NCBI RefSeq assembly: GCF_035555955.1
Contig: NZ_DATMGA010000016.1
Location: 186,001-250,000, forward strand
Direction: 5' to 3'
Source of the DNA: Eoetvoesia sp035555955
GTDB taxonomy: Bacteria; Pseudomonadota; Gammaproteobacteria; Burkholderiales; Burkholderiaceae_B
DNA length: 64,000 nt
The number at the start of each line of letters is the position of its first letter. The first letter of the stretch is position 1. Below are positions 26,488 through 36,064 of the stretch, one piece after another. The position numbers and the translations under genes are program-made. The notes under the pieces were generated by a model, which ran no database searches, was not told the origin of the DNA, and was given only the letters and a program-made list of their open reading frames with translations.

Positions 26488-27974
26488 AGCGGATACTTGC
26501 GTTTGTCGTTGCTGACGGTGATGAGGTTGAGGTCGCTGAACGTGTCGATGGCCCACCTGCCGAAGCGCGCCCAGCCGCTGTCCTTGACGCCGCCGAACGG
26601 GATCTGGGGTTCGCCGCCCATGGTCGGGCCGTTGACGTTGACCATGCCGGCCTGGATCTGGCCGCCCAGGGTAATGCCTTTCCAGACGTCCGAGGTCATG
26701 ATCGAAGCCGACAGGCCGTAATCGGTGCCATTGGCCTTGTCCATGGCTTCCTGCTCGGTGTCGAAGGGTTCGACGATCACCACGGGGCCGAATACCTCTT
26801 CGCAATGGATGGGCGCGCTTTCGGGCACGTCCACCAGCACGGTCGGTTCGGCGCAACGGCCTTCAGTGTTGCCGCCGGCCGCGATGCGGGCTCCCTTGGC
26901 CACGGCCTGCTCGATGGCCAGCTTGAACTTGGCCAGCGCGGCATCGTTGATCAGGGGGCCGATTTTGTTCTGCGGATTGCTGGGGTCGCCGGCCTTGATG
27001 TCGCGGGCCCGCGCGGCGAACCGGGCGAGGAAGTCGTCGTAGAGCGGGCGTTCGACCAGGATCTTGCGGGTGTTCATGCAGATCTGGCCCTGGTGGAAGA
27101 ATGCCGCGAAAATGGCCGTGTCCACCGAGTAGTCTAGATCGGCGTTCTTCAGCACGATCATGGGGTTGTAGCCGCCCAGTTCCAGCGCGATGCGCTTCAG
27201 GTGCTTGCCGGCGCGGGCGGCCAGCATCGAACCCGTGGCTGACGAGCCGGTGAAGTTGTAGGCCCGGACCTTGCGGCTTTCAAACAGGGGGTCGGCAATG
27301 GGGCCCACGGCGCCTGGCGCGTGGGTTACCACGTTGACCACGCCGGGCGGGAAGCCGGCCTCGGTCATGATTTCGCCCATCAGCAGGCCGGCGGAAACGG
27401 GGGCTTCCTCCGAGGGTTTCAGCACCACGGTATTGCCGCAGGCCAGCGGCGCGACAATGGTGCGAAAGCCCAGGGCCAAGGCGCCGTTCCAGGGGGAAAT
27501 GCCGGCAACCACCCCCAATGGCCTGCGCACAGCCATCGCGAACACGCCCGGGGTGTCCGACTGCACGATCTCGCCGCCGGGCAGATAGGGATAGCCCGCA
27601 GCCTGGCGCAGCAGCCCGCAGGCCCACTGGATCTGGAAGCGCGCAAACGGCGTGGCCGTACCGGTTTCCTGGGCCATGATGAGCACGACTTCGTCGGCGC
27701 GGCGCTCGAGAATGTCGGCGGCCTTCAGGAACAGGGCCTGGCGGGCGCGGGCGCCCATGGCCGCCCACGCGGGGAAGGCCTTGTCGGCCGCTTCGATGGT
27801 GCACAGCGCATCGGCGCCGGTGGAAGCGGGAATGTGGGCGAAGACTTCCTCGTTGTAGGGGTTCAGGTCTTCGAAGGTGGCGCCGCCTTCCGCGTCCACC
27901 CATTCTCCGCCGATGAGCTGGCGGTACTGGCGTGGCTGCGAGGCGGGAATTTGCGCCGCAAGAGCTTGGGTCAT
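26484..27974 (-). CDS. NAD(P)-dependent aldehyde dehydrogenase
   Basis: Oxidises an aldehyde to its acid. The 496-residue protein has the classical ALDH layout: SPWNGALALGFRT for coenzyme binding, FTGSSATGS as Rossmann loop, catalytic Glu in LELGGYNP and catalytic Cys in GQICMN, then EEVFGPV. The ATG at 27974 has GGAGACAC just upstream. The readable frame extends beyond it but is non-coding there. The sequence resembles benzaldehyde/vanillin-type dehydrogenases, which fits the aromatic context, but the substrate is not proven. It is preceded by the amidohydrolase with an 11-bp gap. Confidence 0.93.
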   Translation of the reverse strand: MTQALAAQIPASQPRQYRQLIGGEWVDAEGGATFEDLNPYNEEVFAHIPASTGADALCTIEAADKAFPAWAAMGARARQALFLKAADILERRADEVVLIMAQETGTATPFARFQIQWACGLLRQAAGYPYLPGGEIVQSDTPGVFAMAVRRPLGVVAGISPWNGALALGFRTIVAPLACGNTVVLKPSEEAPVSAGLLMGEIMTEAGFPPGVVNVVTHAPGAVGPIADPLFESRKVRAYNFTGSSATGSMLAARAGKHLKRIALELGGYNPMIVLKNADLDYSVDTAIFAAFFHQGQICMNTRKILVERPLYDDFLARFAARARDIKAGDPSNPQNKIGPLINDAALAKFKLAIEQAVAKGARIAAGGNTEGRCAEPTVLVDVPESAPIHCEEVFGPVVIVEPFDTEQEAMDKANGTDYGLSASIMTSDVWKGITLGGQIQAGMVNVNGPTMGGEPQIPFGGVKDSGWARFGRWAIDTFSDLNLITVSNDKRKYPL

Positions 27975-27985
27975 GGTGTGTCTCC

Positions 27986-29014
27986 TTACTTGGCCAGGCG
28001 CCGCAGGCGCATCAGCCGCAGGGCGTTGCCGAAATACAGTTTGTCGGAATCCTCGGCGCTGAGGTTGAGGCTTTCGATGGAACGGATGCCTTCGCGAATG
28101 AACATCGGGCCGCCTTCGGGGTCGAAGGGGCAGTCCGAGGCGAACACCACATGGTCGGCTCCGAAGAAATCGAGGCCGCAGCGTAGCGCCGAGGCCGAGC
28201 CGCCCAGCACCGTGTCGCCGTAGAACATCTTGAAGTATTCGATGGGCGGCTTGGACAGGCGCTTGAGCACGTCGGCTTCGCTGCCGTCGGCGCTGCGGCT
28301 GCCAAGCTGCGCCCAGAGCGTTTCGGCCCGGCCCGAGAAATAAGGCAGCATGCCGCCGCAATGATGGGTGATGACGCGCAGGTTGGGCAGTTTTTCGAGC
28401 ATGCCCGAGAACACCATGCGGGACATGGCCACCGATGTTTCGAAAGGCCACCCCAGCACTTGCCAGACTTCGTACTTCGAGCGTTCTTCGCCTTTGTAAT
28501 CGATGGTGGTGCCGGGCCGGAAAGGATGCATCCAGACAGGCAGGTCGTGGCGCGTCGCCATGGCTTCGAATACCGGGAAGAACTCGGGGTCGTCGAGGGG
28601 GCGGCCGTTCACGTTGGTGACAACCTGGACTCCGCGCGCGCCCAGTTGGTTGATGGCGCGATCCATTTCCGCCAGGGCGGCAGGCACGTTGTTCATGGGC
28701 AGCGCCGCGACGAAGGCGGGAAACTGGTCGGGCCATCGCCGGCAGATTTCCGCCATGCCGTCATTGGCCACCCGGGCGAATTCCGGAGACTGATCCGGGC
28801 CGCCGAGCATCTCGGGCGACGGCTGGCTCAGGGTCAGGACCTGAACGACGTCGGGGAATTTCTCGACCATCATGGCCGCGCGCGCTTCCATATCCCACAG
28901 CATGCGCAGGCTGACCATGCGCTTGACGATGCCGGCGTCTTTGGAATGCGCCTTGACCAGCTCCAGGTACTGTGGCGGAAGTACGTGGTTGTAGATGTCT
29001 ATTTTCTTTTGCAT
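27986..29014 (-). CDS. Amidohydrolase-2 family protein (decarboxylase/hydrolase, ACMSD-like)
   Basis: A 342-residue TIM-barrel metalloenzyme of the family that includes ACMSD and resorcylate/5-carboxyvanillate decarboxylases. Metal-site motifs seen are the His in WMHPFRPG, THHCGG and the Asp in SDCPFDPEGG. The N-terminal motif, usually Asp-x-His-x-His, reads DIYNH: the first His is replaced by Tyr. The start at 29014 follows from family alignment. It is the first gene of the operon with the aldehyde and alcohol dehydrogenases and is divergent from the third receptor gene. A ring-acid decarboxylation or hydrolysis role in catabolism is inferred. Confidence 0.88.
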   Translation of the reverse strand: MQKKIDIYNHVLPPQYLELVKAHSKDAGIVKRMVSLRMLWDMEARAAMMVEKFPDVVQVLTLSQPSPEMLGGPDQSPEFARVANDGMAEICRRWPDQFPAFVAALPMNNVPAALAEMDRAINQLGARGVQVVTNVNGRPLDDPEFFPVFEAMATRHDLPVWMHPFRPGTTIDYKGEERSKYEVWQVLGWPFETSVAMSRMVFSGMLEKLPNLRVITHHCGGMLPYFSGRAETLWAQLGSRSADGSEADVLKRLSKPPIEYFKMFYGDTVLGGSASALRCGLDFFGADHVVFASDCPFDPEGGPMFIREGIRSIESLNLSAEDSDKLYFGNALRLMRLRRLAK

Positions 29015-29410
29015 GACCGATTCTTTGTTTGGGCCGGGTGGTTTTCGTATTGGACGGGCCGTTCCGGCATGGGAGAGAGTGTGGTTCGGTGGTGTGCTTG
29101 TCTCGAGGATTTGCTTTTGGTTTTTCGCCGCCGATCCGGCCAATTGAATGTAAACGAGGGACGGGCGCGATGGAAGATGAAAAAAAAGCGCGATTGATGC
29201 CTGCAATGAATCATGGCGAGGAAAAACCGCCGTCCAGCCGGCCGGCCGATTATGGCCGAATGATGAATGCGGCGTGCCTTTGAAGCAACTGATGATGCTT
29301 TTCAGGTATCGAACCGGTTTTATTGTGATCTTCCGGGCAATGCTTCAAACGCGTACAGTAGTCGGCACATATTCACATAATAAAAATACATACCCACAAG
29401 GAGACAAACA
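29015..29410. promoter_or_regulatory. Divergent control region with GGTATC-N17-ATCTTCCG element, copy 4
   Basis: This 396-bp gap separates the amidohydrolase operon (leftward) from the third receptor gene (rightward). The element is GGTATC at 29305-29310 and ATCTTCCG at 29328-29335, ending 75 bp before the receptor start. A -10-like CATAAT lies near 29375, and AAGGAGAC lies before the ATG. A short frame at about 29170-29283 shows no convincing start signal. One LysR protein could control both directions. Confidence 0.55.
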
Positions 29411-30583
29411 ATGTTGAATCGTTCAATTCGATACCTGATCGCCGGCTCGGCCCTGTTGGCCGCCTCGGCGACATTTGCGCAAGAGCCGATAAAAATAGGT
29501 TTCTTGTCCACGTTCTCGGGGCCCGTTGCCGTTCCCGGGCATGAAATGTACCAGGGCTTTATGCTGGCGGTTTCCGAACGCGGCGGCAAGCTGGGCGGCG
29601 TGCCGGTGGACATCATCAAGGAAGACGACCAGTTCAAGCCCGAGGTCGCCACGCAGGCCGCCACAAAGCTGATCGAGCGCGATCACGTACCCATTATCGC
29701 CGGCATCGTCGGCTCCAACGTCATGATGGCGGTGGCCAAGCCTATTTCCGATAAGGGTGTGTTCCTCATCAGCGCCAATTCCGGCCCCTCGCCGCTGGCC
29801 GGTTCGGGCTGCCTGCCCAACCTGTTCGTGGCCTCCTGGCAGAACGACAACATCTCCGAGGTCGTGGGGCAGTACGCCAACGACAAGGGGTACAAGAACG
29901 TGGTGCTCATGACCGCGAACTTCCAGGGCGGCAAGGATGTCCTGGGCGGGTTCAAACGGTTCTACAAGGGCAAGATACTCGACGAAATCTACACGCCGCT
30001 GAACCAGCTCGACTTCTCCACCGAACTGACGCAAATCGCGGCAACCAAGCCCGATGCGGTGTTCGCCTTCTACCCCGGGTCGATGGCCATTACGTTCGTG
30101 CGCCAGTATCAATTGGCCGGCCTGCTCAAGACCATCCCTTTGCTGTCCAGCGGCATTCTCGAAATCCCCACTTTGGCGGCACTGAAGGACAGCGCCCTGG
30201 GGGCGTTCGGCGGATCCTTCTGGGGGCCCGATGCCAACAATCCCGTCAACAAGAAGTTCGTCGCCGATTTCGAAAGCAAGTACAACCATATTCCGTCGAC
30301 CTGGGCCGCCCAGGGCTACGACGCCGCGCTGCTGCTCGACTCGGCCATCGCCAAGGTCAAAGGCAATATGCAGGACAAAGATGCTCTGCGGGCCGCGCTT
30401 AAGGCGGCCGATTTCAAGTCGGTGCGCGGCAAGTTCAAGTTCAACAACAATCACTTCCCCATCCAGGACATGTCCATGTATGAAGTCATCAAGGATGCCA
30501 AGGGCCGGTATACCGTCCGCACGGTTGCCACGCCCATGAAAGACCATCAGGATGCCTATCACAAGATGTGCCCGATGAAGTAA
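29411..30583 (+). CDS. ABC-transporter periplasmic receptor, paralogue 3
   Basis: Third Peripla_BP_6 receptor, 390 residues, signal peptide ending SATFA-QEP. It shares the core EPIKIGFLSTFSGPVAVPG and GKLGGVPVDIIKEDDQFKPEVATQ and the terminal CPMK with the other two. It is closest to the permease genes and is separated from them by a strong terminator-like hairpin (30713-30756), so it may be made in excess over the membrane parts, as is usual for receptors. All three paralogues probably feed the same LivHMGF complex. Confidence 0.94.
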   Translation: MLNRSIRYLIAGSALLAASATFAQEPIKIGFLSTFSGPVAVPGHEMYQGFMLAVSERGGKLGGVPVDIIKEDDQFKPEVATQAATKLIERDHVPIIAGIVGSNVMMAVAKPISDKGVFLISANSGPSPLAGSGCLPNLFVASWQNDNISEVVGQYANDKGYKNVVLMTANFQGGKDVLGGFKRFYKGKILDEIYTPLNQLDFSTELTQIAATKPDAVFAFYPGSMAITFVRQYQLAGLLKTIPLLSSGILEIPTLAALKDSALGAFGGSFWGPDANNPVNKKFVADFESKYNHIPSTWAAQGYDAALLLDSAIAKVKGNMQDKDALRAALKAADFKSVRGKFKFNNNHFPIQDMSMYEVIKDAKGRYTVRTVATPMKDHQDAYHKMCPMK

Positions 30584-30712
30584 GTCGGGCAGGGCGGGGC
30601 GGCCTCTTCGCCGCTGCGCCCCGCCAGGCCGCCGGCGCATGGCCGGCCTCGGCCCTGTGTTCCACTCCTGCGCCAAGCCCGACCGCGGGCGGGCGCCGGT
30701 CAATAAATCGTA

Positions 30713-30756
30713 AGTGTCGCGGCATGGAAGCCCCATGCCCGCCGGGCACTTTTTTG
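30713..30756 (+). terminator. Rho-independent terminator or attenuator before livH
   Basis: AAGTG (30713-30717) pairs with CACTT (from 30748), and GGCATGG (30722-30728) pairs with CCATGCC (30734-30740) around AAGCC; a run of six T ends at 30756. It lies between the receptor gene and the permease genes, 44 bp before the livH start. Confidence 0.65.
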
Positions 30757-30799
30757 TCGCCGGCCATGAGGCGGGCAAGTTCAAGGCAGGTTTCCTGAA

Positions 30800-31720
30800 A
30801 TGAGTTCGTCGATAATCTTTGCCCAGCTTTTGAACGGGTTCCAATTCGGCATCTTGCTGTTTCTGTTGTCGGCCGGCCTGACCCTGGTGCTTGGCATCAT
30901 GAATTTCGTCAACCTGGCCCATGGTTCGCTGTTCATGGCGGGAGCCTATTTTTCCGTTGCTGCCTACAACTTGACGGGATCGTTCATCGGCGCCGTGCTG
31001 CTGGGCATTGCGGCAACCATGCTGCTGGGCTTCATCATGGAGCGCCTGGTGCTGGCAAAGCTTTATGCGCGCGATCACCTATACCAGGTGCTGGCGACAT
31101 TCGGCCTCATTCTTTTGCTCAACGAGCTGGTCACCATGGTCTGGGGCCGGGCGGCCCTGTATGCCGAGCTTCCCTCGGCGCTGTCCGGCACGGTGAACCT
31201 GTTCGGCCTGCACTACTCGGCTTACCGGGCGAGCATCATCGTGGTGGGCCTGATCATTGGCCTGGCGCTGTACTGGATGATCAACAAGACGCGCGTGGGC
31301 ATGCTCATCCGCGCCGGCGCATCCGATGCGCCCATGGTGTCGGCGCTCGGCGTCAACATCAAGCTCGTCAACCTGCTGGTGTTTTGCGCGGGCGCCGGGC
31401 TGGCCGGTCTTTCGGGCCTGATGGCCGCACCCATATTGTCGGTGCAGTCGGGCATGGGAGACCCGGTGCTCATCCTTACGCTGGTCGTGATCGTCACGGG
31501 GGGCATAGGCTCCATCCGGGGCGCATTCTACGGCGCCCTCATCATCGGCATGGTCGAGACGCTTGGGCGTGCCTTCCTGCCCCTATTGTTCCGGGCGATT
31601 CTCGATCCGGCGCTGGCCCAGGTGGCGGGGCCGGCCGTGGCCTCGGTGTCCATCTATATTTTGATGATCATCGTGCTGGCCATGCGCCCGCAAGGGCTGT
31701 TCCCGGTAAGGCACGGCTAG
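30800..31720 (+). CDS. LivH-type ABC permease (importer set 1)
   Basis: Membrane permease of a hydrophobic/aromatic amino-acid-type importer. The 306-residue protein is almost entirely hydrophobic helices and contains GIMNFVNLAHGSLFMAGAYF, the LivH signature, and GVNIKLVNLLVFCAGAGLAGLSG near the ATPase-coupling loop. Its operon is livH-livM-livG-livF (30800-34301), with the receptors encoded upstream. A weak AGG precedes the ATG. Confidence 0.94.
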   Translation: MSSSIIFAQLLNGFQFGILLFLLSAGLTLVLGIMNFVNLAHGSLFMAGAYFSVAAYNLTGSFIGAVLLGIAATMLLGFIMERLVLAKLYARDHLYQVLATFGLILLLNELVTMVWGRAALYAELPSALSGTVNLFGLHYSAYRASIIVVGLIIGLALYWMINKTRVGMLIRAGASDAPMVSALGVNIKLVNLLVFCAGAGLAGLSGLMAAPILSVQSGMGDPVLILTLVVIVTGGIGSIRGAFYGALIIGMVETLGRAFLPLLFRAILDPALAQVAGPAVASVSIYILMIIVLAMRPQGLFPVRHG

Positions 31721-31798
31721 GCCGGACAGACGGAACACGCGTGGATTTGGCCGAATCGAAGGCATGAACCAATCAAGCAGCGCACCAGGACGCTTTAT

Positions 31799-32841
31799 AT
31801 GAATACGACACAGAATCTTCACGGCACGCCCGCTTCCGCGCCGGTTTCTCAGGCTCGAAAGCCGGGCCGGCCATGGCTTCGGGTGGCCGCTCCCCTGGCC
31901 ATCGTCGCCATTCTGGCCCTGGTGCCGGTCGCAACGAGCCTGACTGCCGAGCCCTTTTACATCACGCTGGTGTCGCGCATCATGATCGTCGCGCTGGCGG
32001 CGGTGGGATTGAACCTGGTGCTCGGGTACGGCGGCATGGTCAGCTTCGGGCATGCGCTGTATATCGGCATCGGCGCCTATGCGGTCGGCATCCTGTCGTC
32101 CTACGGCATCACCAACGGCTGGGTGCAGCTTGCCGTGGCGCTGGCCGCCGGCACGGCGTCGGCTACGATCATCGGGCTGGTCTGCTCGCGAACCAGCGGC
32201 GTCGGCTACATCATGATCACGCTGGCCTTCGCCCAGATGTTCTATTCGCTGGCCATCAGTTTCAAGGCGTTCGGCGGGGAAGACGGCATGCCGCTGCCCA
32301 CGCGCAGCGACTTCGGCATCATCGACATCGACAACAATATCGTGCTGTATTACCTGATTTTCGCCATTCTCTTCCTTGTTGTGTTTTTCTTCCACAAGCT
32401 CATCCACGCCAGGTTCGGGATGGTGCTGCGCGGCGGCAAGTCCAACAAGCGGCGCATGGGCGCCCTGGGGTTTCCCGTGTTGCGCTATCAACTGACGGCC
32501 TATGTGATTTCGGCATTGGTGTGCGTGGTCGCGGGGCTGCTGCTGGCCAACCTGACCCGCTTCGTGTCGCCTTCCTACATGCACTGGACTTTCTCCGGCG
32601 ACCTGATCGTCATGGCGGTGCTGGGAGGCATGGCGTCCCTGATGGGGCCGATCGTCGGCGCGGCGGCGTGGCTGGTCCTGGAAGAACTGCTGTCGTCGCT
32701 GTCGCTGGGGTTGCCGTGGGGCCTGGACGATTACATACACACGCATTGGCTGGCCGTCATGGGGCTTTTCGTGATCGTCATCACCATCACGCTCAAGCAC
32801 GGGTTGTACGGCGTGGTGTTTTCCGGAAAAGAGAGGGCGTG

Positions 32842-32842
<1 letters not shown>
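31799..32842 (+). CDS. LivM-type ABC permease (importer set 1)
   Basis: Second membrane subunit, 347 residues. It has a polar N-terminal tail of about 25 residues, then helices with GLNLVLGYGGMVSFGHALYIGIGAYAVG, the LivM signature. SNKRRMGALGFPVLRYQLTAYVISALVCVVAGLLLA is the cytoplasmic coupling loop and next helix. The TGA overlaps the livG ATG by one base (ATGA context), so translation is coupled. Confidence 0.94.
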
Positions 32843-33590
<748 letters not shown>

Positions 33591-33594
<4 letters not shown>

Positions 33595-34301
33595 CGGCGC
33601 TTCTTTCCATCAGCGATTTGCAGACATCCTATGGCACCAGCCAGGTGCTTTTCGGGGTTTCCTTCGAGGTGTCGGCGGGGCAGTGCGTGACGCTCATCGG
33701 CCGCAATGGCATGGGCAAAAGCACGACGATAAACACCATCATGGGATGGGTGCCGCCCAGATCCGGCACGGTGCATTTTGCGGGGCAAGACATCACGGGC
33801 CGCGCCCCGTATCAGGTTGCCAAGGCGGGAATAGGGCTGGTGCCGGAAGGCCGGCGAATTTTTCCCACGCTTACCGTCAAAGAGAACCTGGTGGCGACGG
33901 CCACCCAGCGGTCGCAGCGCGGCAACCCCTGGAGCATCGATAAAATCTATCAAATGTTTCCCCGCCTGAAAGAACGCGAACGCAACCTCGGCTCGAACCT
34001 TTCGGGCGGCGAGCAGCAGATGCTGGCGATAGGCCGGGCCCTGCTGACCAATCCGACGCTCTTGATCCTGGACGAAGCCACCGAGGGCCTTGCGCCGGTG
34101 ATTCGCGCCGAAATTTGGAAGTCCCTGGAAAACCTGAAGGCGTCGGGTTTGGCGCTGATCGTCATCGACAAGAACATCGGCCCCTTGCTCCGGGTGGGCG
34201 ACCATCATTACATCGTAGAAAAGGGCCGCATCGTATGGGATGGCGCTTCGGCCGAGCTTCGCTCCCGGCCCGAGCTGCTGCGCGAATACGTGGGCGTTTA
34301 A
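33591..34301 (+). CDS. LivF-type ABC ATPase (importer set 1)
   Basis: A 236-residue ATPase, partner of the preceding LivG. It has Walker A GRNGMGKST, the LivF hallmark GLVPEGRRIFPTLTVKENL, signature NLSGGEQQML, and Walker B LLILDEATEGLAP. Where many ATPases have a conserved His after the Walker B Glu, this one reads LIVIDKNIGP, a common LivF variation. It is the last gene of the transporter operon; a MarR gene follows 69 bp later. Confidence 0.94.
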
Positions 34302-34370
34302 TCTGTCGTTCCAGTTCATGTAAGATTTGGCCTTGACGCTGGTATTTTGAATCAGCACGGTGACAAAGGC

Positions 34371-34874
34371 ATGAAGGTGGAGCAAAACGAAACATACCCG
34401 GAGTTGAAGCTGAATCGAGGCTTGCGCCACGATAACGTGGGCCGCCTGCTCATGGAGGGATGGGGGTATTTCGAAGTCGCCCTGATGCGCCGGATCCACG
34501 AGGCGGGCTTCACCATGATCCGCCGTGTGCATTTCAAGGTGTTCCGCCATCTCGATCTCGAAGGGACCCGCATCGTGGAGCTTGCCGCGCGCGCAGGCAT
34601 CACCAAGGGTTCCATGGGCCAGATCGTGAAGGAGTGCCAGCAGCTCGGCCTGGTGACGCTGCGCCCCGACCCCAGCGATGCCAGGGCGAAAGTCGTATCG
34701 TTCGCAGAGCAGGGCTTCGTGCTGATGGGGGTCATCCGCAACGCCATCACGCAGGTCCAGGCGGAAATGATGGCCGCCATGGGCGAAGACGACGGCGCCG
34801 TGGTGCTGCGCGCACTGCAGGCGCTGCGCGCGTATTTTGCTGAAAAGGAAGGCCCCCAGGCTTTCCGGGAGTAA
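34371..34874 (+). CDS. MarR-type transcriptional regulator 1
   Basis: A 167-residue winged-helix protein. The recognition region GTRIVELAARAGITKGSMGQIVKECQQLGLVTLRPDPSDARAKVV gives the MarR helix-turn-helix and wing. A TTG start 24 bp upstream is possible, but the ATG at 34371 is preferred. It lies just downstream of the livHMGF genes in the same direction and may sense the imported compound or a degradation product. The DNA target is unknown. Confidence 0.87.
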   Translation: MKVEQNETYPELKLNRGLRHDNVGRLLMEGWGYFEVALMRRIHEAGFTMIRRVHFKVFRHLDLEGTRIVELAARAGITKGSMGQIVKECQQLGLVTLRPDPSDARAKVVSFAEQGFVLMGVIRNAITQVQAEMMAAMGEDDGAVVLRALQALRAYFAEKEGPQAFRE

Positions 34875-34968
34875 GGCGCAAACGAGGCCTGTTCTGGGGA
34901 AGAAGGAGTCGGGCCCGGACTCGAATTTCCATTCGAAGGGTATTCCGGACCCGGGTGTCGGCGTGCTT

Positions 34969-35304
34969 TCAGTCTGGCATTGCCATGTGCGTCACGGTTT
35001 GGTTCGCGTGCTTGATCGTTCCTTCGAACAACGGCAGCACGGCGCTGGCATAATGCGTTCGCAGTTCCTGGCGCACCGGCGTGGCCAGGGCGGCTTCCAG
35101 ATCCTGCTTGCTGTCGAAGCAGAACTGTATGGTTGCATAGATGGCGGGCGCGCCTTCGTCGACCTCATCGGCAACCGACATATTCGCCCAGCGAATGCGC
35201 GGGAAGCGCCGGTATAGTTCCACGATCCCGTGCAATTGGGCGTCCAGCTCGGCCTTTTTGCCGGCAACCGGCTGCCCGATGAAGTATCCACATCTTACGT
35301 ACAT
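34969..35304 (-). CDS. EthD-like small dimeric alpha/beta-barrel protein
   Basis: A 111-residue protein opening MYVRCGYFIGQPVAGKKAEL and ending in a short helical tail, with the size and layout of EthD-domain (ferredoxin-like fold) proteins. Such proteins accompany ring-cleavage or ether-degrading enzymes, and their chemistry is often unknown. GGGAG lies 6 nt before the ATG. It follows the VOC gene by 19 bp and is surely co-transcribed. Family call is moderate; function is not assigned. Confidence 0.7.
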   Translation of the reverse strand: MYVRCGYFIGQPVAGKKAELDAQLHGIVELYRRFPRIRWANMSVADEVDEGAPAIYATIQFCFDSKQDLEAALATPVRQELRTHYASAVLPLFEGTIKHANQTVTHMAMPD

Positions 35305-35323
35305 ATTCGGCTCCCGCTAGCGT

Positions 35324-35923
35324 TTATCGGGCGGCTTCGACGTACGGATTCATTTTGGGGGCGATCTGATCGCGCCACTCGCCATAGGGCTGGAAGCCTT
35401 CGCTGGATTCGCACATGGACTTGGTCAGCTCGTAGATTTCCTCGTCGGTCTTGGAGAAGTCCAGCGGGATGAGGAAAGGCTGCTTGATGTACCAGTCGGT
35501 GTCGACGAAGAACTCCAGGTTGTTGCCTTCGGGGTCGTGGGCATAGATGCTCCAGGCCACGCCGTGGTTGGCCGGGAACACGCTGTCTCCGCCGCCCGCG
35601 TTCAGGCGCTCGAGAATGTCGCGCAGGTCGGGCAGCGAAGCCACCTTGAAGGAAATCTGGTTGATGCTGGGCCCGAATTGCGGGTTTGCCGTGTTGGGGG
35701 GCAGTTGGGCCGGGCGGCCCGTGGCCAGCACGATCTGGTGATGGTCTAGTGGGTCGCGTGAAAGAAAAACCAGTTGCATGCCGCCGGCCAGGCCACGATC
35801 GGTTACCGTGAAGCCCAGAACCTTGGTGTAGAACTCTTCCATGGCCTCCAGGTTTTTAACGCTTAGCCCCATGTGGCTGAATTTAAGATTGGCGGCGCCG
35901 GTACGCGTTGTAGTGGCTGTCAT
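35324..35923 (-). CDS. VOC superfamily protein, probable extradiol-type ring-cleavage dioxygenase
   Basis: A 199-residue single-module vicinal-oxygen-chelate protein. Candidate iron ligands are the His in KFSHMGLSV, the His in DHHQIVLATG and the Glu in HDPEGNNLEFFVD, matching the His-His-Glu set of the family. An aromatic-binding role is likely, but glyoxalase-like enzymes share the fold. The ATG at 35923 is supported by GGAGACCACT just upstream. It is first in a two-gene operon with the EthD-like gene, near a flavin hydroxylase and a Rieske oxygenase. Confidence 0.85.
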   Translation of the reverse strand: MTATTTRTGAANLKFSHMGLSVKNLEAMEEFYTKVLGFTVTDRGLAGGMQLVFLSRDPLDHHQIVLATGRPAQLPPNTANPQFGPSINQISFKVASLPDLRDILERLNAGGGDSVFPANHGVAWSIYAHDPEGNNLEFFVDTDWYIKQPFLIPLDFSKTDEEIYELTKSMCESSEGFQPYGEWRDQIAPKMNPYVEAAR

Positions 35924-36006
35924 AGTGGTCTCCGTTTGCGTGGGCTGTTTCGATGCGCCCAAGGGTTGCCTTCGCAATGAATAATGCGATGATTTTTATA
36001 CTTGGT

Positions 36007-36022
36007 ATGGTGACAGTACCAT
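36007..36022. promoter_or_regulatory. Inverted repeat upstream of the VOC-EthD operon
   Basis: ATGGT-GACAGT-ACCAT is a perfect 5-bp-arm inverted repeat 84 bp before the VOC start, in the 141-bp gap between that operon and the LysR gene. It may be an operator for the nearby LysR regulator; the short arms make this weak. Confidence 0.35.
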
Positions 36023-36064
36023 TTGGGCTTGTCAATTTTTTTCAGGCCGGGACTGATGCCATTT

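Noticed and set aside
29029..29283. An 84-codon plus-strand frame upstream of receptor 3
   Set aside because: No ribosome-binding site or domain; the region reads better as a divergent promoter.
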